Shown: positions 1 through 5,891 of the stretch, one piece after another
How positions within the stretch are numbered: the stretch's first letter is position 1
Layout: every line of letters begins with the position of its first letter
Source of the DNA: Bacteroidota bacterium
GTDB lineage: Bacteria; Bacteroidota; Bacteroidia; Chitinophagales; Chitinophagaceae
Length of the DNA: 5,998 nt
NCBI GenBank assembly: GCA_023429825.1
Contig: JAEZDC010000054.1
Span: 1-5,998 of the forward strand
Direction: 5' to 3'
The notes under the pieces: generated by a model
Databases searched by the model: none
What the model was told of the DNA's origin: nothing
The model's input: the letters and a program-made list of their open reading frames with translations, nothing else
Program-made: the position numbers and the translations under genes

Positions 1-1207
1 TAAATAAAGTCTCACTATAATTGGAGAAGCCCTCATGTACCCACATGTCTGCAATATCTTTTGTGGTGATATTGTTCGCAAACCATTCATGTCCTGCCTC
101 ATGGATAATGATAAAATCCCACTTAAGTCCCCAACCTGTACTACTTAGATCTTTTCCAAGATATCCGTTCATATACTTGTTTCCATAGGCAACTGCACTC
201 TGGTGCTCCATCCCAAGATGTGGTGATTCTACCAGCTTAAATCCATCTTCATAAAAAGGATAAGGACCGAACCAATGCTCAAATGCTTTTAGCATCGGCT
301 TCACCTGCTCGAATTGTTTTTTGGCTTTGTCCAGGTTGTAGTCAAGCACCCAGTAACTGAGATCAAGTTTTCCTTTCTCGCCTTCATAGGACTCAGTAAA
401 GTTTACATACTTACCTATGTATGGAATGATATTATAACTGTTGATAGGATTTTTTACTTCCCATGTATAAGAATGCAATTTGGAATTTGAAATTTGCGAT
501 TTGGATATCAGCCTGCCATTACCCACAGCTATTAAGGTATCAGGAACGATCATCGTTAACGAGGCCCCATTATCCGGCTCATCACTCTGGTGATCTTTAC
601 AGGGAAACCATGCACTCGCTCCCAATCCTTGCACTGCAGCGCTCATCCATGGCCTGCCTTGTGCATCTTTTCTCCATATCCAACCACCATCCCAGGGTGG
701 ACGAAGTGCTTCTCTGGGTTTGCCGTGGTAGTAGATCGTTAAACTGTCACTTACCATGCTTCTGGCAGATTTAGGCATTTCGACAATACAAACATTTCCA
801 CTTTGAGCAAAAGTTAAATATTCGGAAACGTCTTTTTTAAAATGATTTGATTTTTGTACTCCGTCAGCTATACCTTCTATGGTATATCTTTGCACAACAC
901 TGTCAATAACTAAAGGAGACTGGAGATCGATCTGCATCTTAAGATTCCAGTTTTTAAAATTGTCCTTCAGGTATTTTGGATCCAATAAATTTTTATACTT
1001 CAGCACAACTTTGCCTTGGATTTCTTTAGAAGTATAGTCGGGCTTCACCTCAACATCATACCTCAACACATTCCACCAATCCCTGTTTTCGTTCAGACTA
1101 CCACGTAGCGTATCTGCTTTAGTGAACTGGTATTTTTTTTCACCTAACTGTGCATTTGTTACAAATGATAACCCTAAAATGCCAAGAAGAAATATATACT
1201 GCTTCAT
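1..1207 (-). CDS. Secreted M1-family zinc aminopeptidase, N-terminal 402 residues (3' end outside window)
   Basis: The gene reads leftward from an ATG at 1205-1207 and stays open to the window edge, so the C-terminal part is missing. Residues 1-20 form a signal peptide (MKQYIFLL... ending TNAQ), which places the protein in the periplasm or outside the cell. The zinc site is visible: HEAGH at residues 369-373 (bases 89-103), then after exactly 18 residues a Glu at 392 (bases 32-34) in HEGFSNY, the HEXXH-X18-E signature of the gluzincin M1 peptidases. The substrate-binding GAMEN loop appears as GMEHQ at residues 332-336, a variant I believe is common in Bacteroidota M1 enzymes. By family it removes N-terminal amino acids from peptides. 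The catalytic Tyr expected downstream lies outside the window. A 7-bp repeat encodes residues around 235-244. The start is preceded by AT-rich sequence with no Shine-Dalgarno motif. The family is certain; the substrate is not known. Confidence 0.93.
   Translation of the reverse strand, partial: MKQYIFLLGILGLSFVTNAQLGEKKYQFTKADTLRGSLNENRDWWNVLRYDVEVKPDYTSKEIQGKVVLKYKNLLDPKYLKDNFKNWNLKMQIDLQSPLVIDSVVQRYTIEGIADGVQKSNHFKKDVSEYLTFAQSGNVCIVEMPKSARSMVSDSLTIYYHGKPREALRPPWDGGWIWRKDAQGRPWMSAAVQGLGASAWFPCKDHQSDEPDNGASLTMIVPDTLIAVGNGRLISKSQISNSKLHSYTWEVKNPINSYNIIPYIGKYVNFTESYEGEKGKLDLSYWVLDYNLDKAKKQFEQVKPMLKAFEHWFGPYPFYEDGFKLVESPHLGMEHQSAVAYGNKYMNGYLGKDLSSTGWGLKWDFIIIHEAGHEWFANNITTKDIADMWVHEGFSNYSETLF
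478..505. repeat. 7-bp tandem repeat (ATTTGNN x4) inside the aminopeptidase gene
   Basis: ATTTG recurs at 478, 485, 492 and 499 with exact 7-bp spacing (ATTTGGA, ATTTGAA, ATTTGCG, ATTTGGA). It lies wholly inside the M1 coding sequence and is translated on the minus strand as part of the stretch SKSQISNSKL near residues 235-244, in a loop between the NGRL and YTWEV strands. Strings of this kind are familiar as low-complexity intergenic sequence in Bacteroidota genomes; here one appears to have been kept in frame within a gene. Confidence 0.7.
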
Positions 1208-1259
1208 GTTTTAAAAATACTGTATTCAGCAACAAGCTACACAGAAGTTTGATAAAAGG

Positions 1260-1289
1260 AACAGCCAGCCTTGTTAAAGACTGGCTGTT
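1260..1289 (-). terminator. Rho-independent-type terminator of the BNR/VPS10 gene
   Basis: A perfect 9-bp inverted repeat, AACAGCCAG at 1260-1268 and CTGGCTGTT at 1281-1289, is extended inward after one mismatch by three more pairs (1270-1272 with 1277-1279) closing on a GTTA loop. On the minus strand the stem is followed by TTCCTTTTATC, a T-rich though interrupted tract. It lies 18 bp beyond the stop codon of the propeller gene and ends about 50 bp before the aminopeptidase start, so it should end the propeller transcript and suggests the aminopeptidase has its own promoter or depends on read-through. A T-tract with two C interruptions makes it less than ideal. Confidence 0.75.
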
Positions 1290-1307
1290 ATAAACTATAA
1301 GATATTC

Positions 1308-3785
1308 TTATTTGCTATCGGCTGCTTTATCCTTCGCAGGATTCAATAAGGCCTGTACCCCATCCAGTTTAGCAATGTACACGCTTCTGCCATGTGTTCC
1401 CAGCACTATCTCATTTTCTCTTTGTTGAATTACAATATCATGCACAGGAACGCTCTTTGGTAAACCTTTACTCCACATCATAAAGTTATTGCCCTGCGTA
1501 GTGCTTACATAAACACCGCCATCTGTACCTACGTAAATGATATTCTCATTTTTTGGATCTTCCTTCACTACATTGATCGGTTCTGCCGGAAGATCTTTTC
1601 CAATTTGTCTCCATGTGTTTCCGTAATCATCACTTACATATAAATACGGAGTGAAATCATCATAACGATATCCATTCAATGTTGCATATACTCTCCCTTC
1701 TTTGAAAGCAGATGCAGTAACACGGCTCACCCAAAGACCTTTAGGAAGTTTATCAGAGATCTTCGTCCAGCTGTAACCACCATCTTTGGTAATATGAATG
1801 TTTCCATCATCAGTGCCTACGTAGATCAAACCGAAACGTAATGGTGATTCATCGATCGTAGTGGTAGTTCCATAAGGTACAGAACCTTTCCTATCGCCAT
1901 TGCTAAGATCACCACTCATTAAGATCATCGTATCTCCTTTGTTCAATGAGCGATGAAACTTGTTACTACCGAAATAAATCACATCCGGTTGGTGACGACT
2001 TAAATGTATAGGTGACTGCCAGTTAAAACGATATGGAAATTCGCCTAAGAAATGCAGAGGCCTGATGCTTCTTCTTCCCTCCAACGTAGCCCTGTTCACT
2101 CTTGAATAAGAACCGAACTGTGAACCTAGATAAGTAGTTACATTATCTCTTGGGTCTACCTGCACCTGCATTCCGTCTCCGCCACCAATGGGTTTTTCTA
2201 TTGGCAAACTCCATTTAGGAGAATAGTTTCTGGGTAATACTGACGGAAAATACCAAACACCGTTATCCTGTAAACCTCCGTATACATTGTATGGTCTTGC
2301 ATTGTCTGTAGTGATCGCATAGAATTGTCCAACCGGTGGCGTATTGGCATGGAACCAAACTTCACCATCATCATACGTAATGTTTACGCCACCATCATTT
2401 CCATTGATCATGTGAGAGTCTTTCTTTGGATTGATCCATAATGCATGATGATCGGAATGCACATTGCCTTTATCCATCGATTTCCATGTCTTTCCACCAT
2501 CAGTTGAAAGCATAGCATCCAAACCAATCGTCACTACTTTGTTTTCATTGGTGGGAGATACATAGATCTTTGCGAAGTAATATCCGTAAGAAAAGAAGAT
2601 CGGTATCTCTTTCTCATTCGTTTTCCTCCAGCTAGCTCCGGCATCATCGCTTCTGTACACTTCGCAGCCAATAGGATTTGTTTCAAAGCCGGTATTCACA
2701 TTCAGGAAATCGTACATAGCAGTTGCAGAAACTTTTCCTGTAGCCACCATCTCTTTTACTTGTTTGGCAGTATATCGGCGGCTCATGCCGTTATCTCTTA
2801 AGAATGTGTCCAGTTTTTTATCATCCAGTTTTGCGAAATCTTCTTTCGTCATATTCTGAAATATCTTCAACTGGTACTTGCTCGTATCTCTTCTGCCAGT
2901 ATCTGGCTTGTTTTGTTGATTGTCTACAACAATATATACAGTCGAAGGTTTTGAAGGAGCCACCGCAATACCCATTCTTCCTACTACATCACCTGTTGGT
3001 AATCCATTGGTGAGTTGCTTCCAGGTCTCTCCGCCGTCAGTGCTCTTGTACAGGCCACTTGTTTTACCTGCCGGAGTGAACTCCCATGCTCTTCTTGTTT
3101 TGTACCACATGGCTGCATAGAGTTCATTTGGATTGGTTGGATTGATCTCCATCTCTACTGCACCGGTGTTATCATCAACACTTAAAGTTTGTTTCCAGTT
3201 CTTACCTCCATCAGTGGTTTTATACACACCTCTTTCTTTGTTGGGAGAATACAAATGACCAAGCACTGCAACCCATGCAGTGTTTGGATCAGTTGGATGT
3301 AATTGGATCTTACCTATATGATGACTTTCAGGAAGACCAAGGTACTCCCAGTTTTTCCCATTGTTAGTTGATTTGTACACACCAATTCCGCTATAGGAAG
3401 AACGGCTACTGTTCACTTCACCTGTACCTACCCAAATCGTTCTTGTCTTCCAATCAACAGCGATATCACCAATACCGATCACATCTTCACTGTCGAAAAT
3501 TGAATTGAAGCTGAGGCCATTATTCGTTGTATGCCACAAACCACCTGTAGCGTATGCTACATAAAATTCCGTAGGATCATTTGGATTGGCTTCAATATCG
3601 TCAACACGTCCGCTCATTGCTGTAGGGCCTATGTTTCTAAAAGCAATGTTGTTAACCTGCGATGCCTGTTCAAGTACTTTTCTTTGCTGCAAGCCCTTGA
3701 GCCTGTCAGCTGCAGAAGTTGGTTTTACCTGTGCTAATGCTGTAATTGCAGTGAAGGATGCAATAAGCAGAAGAATGTTTCTCAT
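1308..3785 (-). CDS. Secreted VPS10/sortilin-like beta-propeller protein with BNR (Asp-box) repeats
   Basis: The 825-residue product begins with a signal peptide (MRNILLLIASFTAITALAQ) and is otherwise built of propeller repeats. About eleven Asp-box motifs (S/T-x-D/N-x-G-x-x-W/F) start near residues 86, 139, 190, 248, 379, 427, 470, 613, 666, 718 and 761; the clearest are STDGGETW, STDGGKTW and SDDYGNTW. Other marks of the Bacteroidota VPS10-like family are HSDHHALW (443-450) with NGNDGG just after it, GLQDNGVW (504-511), GGGDGMQVQVDP (534-545) and a final GTHGRSVY (796-803). Residues about 291-370 form a charged, probably helical insert between blades. Such proteins are often labelled glycosyl hydrolase through likeness to GH74 propellers, but I see no basis for an enzymatic claim; a binding or surface role is as likely. 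There is no obvious C-terminal sorting domain. An in-frame ATG at 3815 would add ten residues before the signal peptide; it lies inside an AATGACTT repeat and is rejected as the start. Confidence 0.92.
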   Translation of the reverse strand: MRNILLLIASFTAITALAQVKPTSAADRLKGLQQRKVLEQASQVNNIAFRNIGPTAMSGRVDDIEANPNDPTEFYVAYATGGLWHTTNNGLSFNSIFDSEDVIGIGDIAVDWKTRTIWVGTGEVNSSRSSYSGIGVYKSTNNGKNWEYLGLPESHHIGKIQLHPTDPNTAWVAVLGHLYSPNKERGVYKTTDGGKNWKQTLSVDDNTGAVEMEINPTNPNELYAAMWYKTRRAWEFTPAGKTSGLYKSTDGGETWKQLTNGLPTGDVVGRMGIAVAPSKPSTVYIVVDNQQNKPDTGRRDTSKYQLKIFQNMTKEDFAKLDDKKLDTFLRDNGMSRRYTAKQVKEMVATGKVSATAMYDFLNVNTGFETNPIGCEVYRSDDAGASWRKTNEKEIPIFFSYGYYFAKIYVSPTNENKVVTIGLDAMLSTDGGKTWKSMDKGNVHSDHHALWINPKKDSHMINGNDGGVNITYDDGEVWFHANTPPVGQFYAITTDNARPYNVYGGLQDNGVWYFPSVLPRNYSPKWSLPIEKPIGGGDGMQVQVDPRDNVTTYLGSQFGSYSRVNRATLEGRRSIRPLHFLGEFPYRFNWQSPIHLSRHQPDVIYFGSNKFHRSLNKGDTMILMSGDLSNGDRKGSVPYGTTTTIDESPLRFGLIYVGTDDGNIHITKDGGYSWTKISDKLPKGLWVSRVTASAFKEGRVYATLNGYRYDDFTPYLYVSDDYGNTWRQIGKDLPAEPINVVKEDPKNENIIYVGTDGGVYVSTTQGNNFMMWSKGLPKSVPVHDIVIQQRENEIVLGTHGRSVYIAKLDGVQALLNPAKDKAADSK

Positions 3786-3808
3786 GCGTTTTGTTTTGAT
3801 GGTCAAAT

Positions 3809-3923
3809 AAGTCATTGGGTCGATCAGTCATTAAGTCAATGATTGAAGCGAGTTTAGAATGGATGAAGTCAATAAATGACTTGATGTCCAATGACTTCAC
3901 TGACTTCCTTACTTAATGACTTC
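3809..3923. repeat. Cluster of about eight AAGTCATT / AATGACTT motifs in mirrored orientation
   Basis: This divergent intergenic region carries repeated short motifs. Reading the plus strand, the left half has the AGTCA orientation (AAGTCATT 3809-3816, AGTCATT 3826-3832, AAGTCAATGA 3833-3842, GAAGTCAAT 3865-3873). The right half has the opposite orientation (AATGACTT 3875-3882, AATGACTTC 3890-3898, TGACTTC 3901-3907, AATGACTTC 3915-3923). Counting inward from each end, the first two steps between motifs are 16 then 8 on the left and 16 then 9 on the right, so the cluster is a large imperfect inverted repeat. It lies between two divergently transcribed genes, where their promoters and any operators must be. 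It could be a set of regulator sites or simply a degenerate low-complexity intergenic repeat; sequence alone does not separate these. Confidence 0.7.
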
Positions 3924-3967
3924 TTTAACAGCTTTACCGTTAATTTCGAGGGACTAATTTACATGTT

Positions 3968-4651
3968 ATGCGTTGGCTGTGTATCATTCTTTTATTTATT
4001 TCTACCGATGTTTTTGCCCAGTGCAAGACCTTTAAAATAGGAGTGAAGGGCGATACGCTCAATTGCACGGATATGAATGGTAACAAAAAAGGTAAATGGA
4101 TCAACCGGTTTGAAAGTGTGCGTGGAGAACCTGGATACGAAGAAGAAGGTCTGTATGCAGATGGAAAGAAAGAAGGTATCTGGAGAGTGTATACTTTAGA
4201 TGGGGATCTCTTTGCGATGGAAAGATATCGCTGGGGAAATAAAGATGGGTTGAGCCAGTATTACAATATTGCCGGAATTACAAGAGAGGAGAGTTGGAGA
4301 GCGGTGAATCCTGCAGATCCATGGGATACGGTTGAGGTGATAGATCCGATCGATCCGAAAAAAGTGGAGATGAAGCGCATTCGTTTGGAAGGCACTTCTT
4401 TGAAACATGGTACCTGGAAATATTATGAACCCGGCACCGGTGCAGTAGCAAGAACAGAAAAATGGTTTTTAGGTAAGATAGATGACGGCAATGCAACAGC
4501 AGGAGCGAATGCGGTGAGTATTACAAAAACCACTGGCAGTGATACAACCGCAGCTAAGCCCAAAGTAAAACCGAAAGAGGTGTTGGAGTTTGAAAAGAAG
4601 AATGCAGGTAAGAAAAAGGTGAAGGTGAGGGATGGAAGAACGGGTGGGTAA
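3968..4651 (+). CDS. Exported MORN/YwqK-like repeat protein of unknown function
   Basis: The 227-residue product opens with a signal peptide (MRWLCIILLFISTDVFAQ), so it is exported; the Cys right after it lacks a convincing lipobox. Residues about 37-110 show repeats of the pattern G-x(n)-G-x-W-x-x-Y...G: NKKGKWINRF, then GLYADGKKEGIWRVY, then ERYRWGNKDGLSQYY. A last copy, LKHGTWKYYEPGTG, occurs at 145-158. This resembles the MORN-like repeats of YwqK-type proteins, short beta-hairpin units usually tied to envelope-associated proteins without known activity. Between the copies is an Asp/Pro-rich stretch (NPADPWD, IDPIDP; 114-130). The tail after residue 175 is low in complexity, first Thr/Ala-rich, then Lys-rich, and probably disordered. 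It is divergent from the propeller gene and has no plus-strand gene after it in this window. The start sits 14 bp after a GAGGGA that may serve weakly as ribosome binding site. Reading and export are sure; function is not. Confidence 0.85.
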   Translation: MRWLCIILLFISTDVFAQCKTFKIGVKGDTLNCTDMNGNKKGKWINRFESVRGEPGYEEEGLYADGKKEGIWRVYTLDGDLFAMERYRWGNKDGLSQYYNIAGITREESWRAVNPADPWDTVEVIDPIDPKKVEMKRIRLEGTSLKHGTWKYYEPGTGAVARTEKWFLGKIDDGNATAGANAVSITKTTGSDTTAAKPKVKPKEVLEFEKKNAGKKKVKVRDGRTGG

Positions 4652-4654
4652 GTT

Positions 4655-5011
4655 CAACTAAGCTGTTATAACATTCAACTAGCCTGTTTCAAAAGTCAAC
4701 CAGGTACTTTCAAATTGCAACTAGCTTGTTTGAAAAGTCGAGTAGACACTTTCAAATTGCAACTAGGCTATTTTAAAAGTCAAGTAGGCACTTTTAAATT
4801 TCAACTAGCCTGTTTTAAAAGTCAAGTAGGCACTTTCAAATGGTAACTAGGCTATTTTAAAAGTCAAGTAAGCACTTTTAATTTTCGACTAACCTGTTTT
4901 CAAAGTCAAGTAGACACTTTTAAATTTCAACTAGCCTGTTTTCAAAGTCAAGTAGGCACTTTTAAACTGCGAATAAGCTGTTTTAAAAGTCAAATAGGCA
5001 TTTTTGGTATC
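4655..5011. repeat. 21-bp tandem array, 17 units alternating between two unit types (42-bp higher-order repeat)
   Basis: Starting 4 bp after the stop of the MORN-like gene, 17 consecutive 21-bp units run without a single indel to 5011. Two types alternate from the second unit on. Type A begins CAACTAGCCTG and ends TTTTAAAAGT (units at 4655, 4676, 4718, 4760, 4802, 4844, 4886, 4928, 4970). Type B begins CAAGTAGGCAC and ends TTTTAAATTT or TTTCAAATTG (units at 4697, 4739, 4781, 4823, 4865, 4907, 4949, 4991). The first and last units are the most degenerate, as expected for an array that is homogenised in its middle. The end of A and the middle of B are complementary: TTTAAAAGT at 4772-4780 pairs perfectly with ACTTTTAAA at 4790-4798 across a 9-base loop, and neighbouring pairs do so with one or two mismatches. 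The array fills the gap between two convergent genes. Function unknown. Confidence 0.95.
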
Positions 5012-5016
5012 CTTTA

Positions 5017-5043
5017 AGCAGTTTGAAGTAGTTTAAACCTGCT
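5017..5043 (+). terminator. Possible terminator hairpin at the end of the convergent gap
   Basis: AGCAG at 5017-5021 pairs with CTGCT at 5039-5043, and after a bulged C at 5038 the stem continues with TTTGAA (5022-5027) against TTTAAA (5032-5037, one G-T pair), closing on a GTAG loop. On the plus strand it is followed by ATTTAAG and six T at 5051-5056, so it could end a plus-strand transcript that has run through the repeat array. It overlaps the last bases of the esterase stop codon on the other strand. On the minus strand no T-tract follows, so it is a poor terminator for the esterase. The bulge and the gap before the T run lower the confidence. Confidence 0.35.
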
Positions 5044-5860
5044 ATTTAAGTTTTTTCTTAAACCACTCTCTGAAATACAACAATTGATACTTCACCGCGT
5101 TGCCCCAATAATTCCAGCTATGACCTCCTGGTCTTTCAATATAATCATGCGGGATTTTCAATGACAACATCTTTTGATGCATTGCCCGGTTGAGCTTAAT
5201 AAATGTATCATCTACGCCGCAATCGATCATAATGCCAAGTGAATCTTTGGCAGAAACCGTCTCAACTAAATTCACCACACTCCAGTCTTTATAATATTTT
5301 TTGTTGGTGATGGTATCTCCAAGCCGCTGCATCAGGTCATACATTTTCGAAGTATACATTACATCCATTACGCCACTCATACTACCGCAGGCACTGAATA
5401 CATCTTTGTGACGAAAGGCTAAGAATAAAGCGCCGTGTCCACCCATACTCAGGCCGGTGATCGCTCTTGCATTTTTGTTGGAAATGGTTTTATAGGTTGA
5501 ATCAATATGTTGTACCAATTCAGTAGCAGTAAAAGTTTCATATCGAAACTTAGGATCAACCGGGCTGTCAAAATACCAACTGCTCCATGCACCATCAGGA
5601 CACACTATGATGAAATTATTTTGCGTAGCATGATCTTGCATCGCTGGCACAAGCTTCACCCAATTATCATAGGCACCGGCGTAGCCATGAAGTAAATAAA
5701 CCACAGGCAACCTCTCTTTTGATTTCTTATAATGCTTAGGGGTGATCACAACAGTTTTGATCTGCTTCTGCATAGAAACGCTGAAGACTTGTATCGTATC
5801 AACTGCAGAAAAACATAGTGTACTTATGAAAACAAGGACGAACGTAACGATGAATTTCAT
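5042..5860 (-). CDS. Secreted alpha/beta-hydrolase esterase (esterase D / CE1-like)
   Basis: The 272-residue protein carries a signal peptide (residues 1-19, ending LCFSA) and then a complete alpha/beta-hydrolase domain of the putative-esterase family (esterase D, S-formylglutathione hydrolase, feruloyl and acetylxylan esterases of CE1). Visible features in order are the oxyanion-hole segment YLLHGYAGAYDNW (55-67), the nucleophile elbow GLSMGG with Ser138, the acid in DCGVDD, most likely Asp218, and the base in GGHSW, His247. The length is usual for a single-domain member. Being exported, it probably acts on ester bonds of external or envelope substrates, such as acyl groups on polysaccharides, rather than on formylglutathione; this is inference. 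It lies 31 bp downstream of the DCC-family gene on the same strand, so cotranscription is likely. Its stop faces the 21-bp array, with the MORN-like gene converging from the other side. The family is certain, the substrate unknown. Confidence 0.92.
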   Translation of the reverse strand: MKFIVTFVLVFISTLCFSAVDTIQVFSVSMQKQIKTVVITPKHYKKSKERLPVVYLLHGYAGAYDNWVKLVPAMQDHATQNNFIIVCPDGAWSSWYFDSPVDPKFRYETFTATELVQHIDSTYKTISNKNARAITGLSMGGHGALFLAFRHKDVFSACGSMSGVMDVMYTSKMYDLMQRLGDTITNKKYYKDWSVVNLVETVSAKDSLGIMIDCGVDDTFIKLNRAMHQKMLSLKIPHDYIERPGGHSWNYWGNAVKYQLLYFREWFKKKLK

Positions 5861-5891
5861 TTCGCAATTTTATCCGTACAATATTAGATGA

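Noticed and set aside
463..774. A 103-codon plus-strand reading frame
   Set aside because: It lies antisense to the M1 aminopeptidase, whose frame has clear catalytic motifs; the product has no recognisable features.
3706..3900. A 64-codon minus-strand frame across the divergent intergenic region
   Set aside because: It overlaps the start of the propeller gene in another frame, and its upstream half is made of the AATGACTT repeat motif.
3941..3948. A -7 box TAATTTCG before the MORN-like gene
   Set aside because: It has one mismatch to TAnnTTTG and no -33 TTG about 19 bp upstream; too weak to annotate.
4019..4024. Lipoprotein attachment Cys at residue 19 of the MORN-like protein
   Set aside because: The residues before it (Val-Phe-Ala-Gln) do not fit a lipobox; ordinary signal peptidase cleavage near Ala-Gln is more likely.
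4196..4657. Minus-strand reading frames opposite the MORN-like gene
   Set aside because: They are antisense shadows without signal, motif or plausible start context, while the plus-strand frame has a signal peptide and repeats.
4760..4948. Intrinsic DNA bending by phased A-tracts in the 21-bp array
   Set aside because: The phased tracts are T4A4 steps, which are not expected to bend as A-tracts or AnTn steps do, so phasing alone does not imply curvature.
4655..5011. A CRISPR array
   Set aside because: Units abut directly with no unique spacers, the repeats are only 21 bp and degenerate, and no cas-like gene is present in the window.
5879..5886. A Bacteroidota -7 promoter box (TAATATTG on the minus strand, against TAnnTTTG) before the esterase
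   Set aside because: It has one mismatch at an important base and no TTG-type -33 element at the right distance, so I cannot support an internal promoter.
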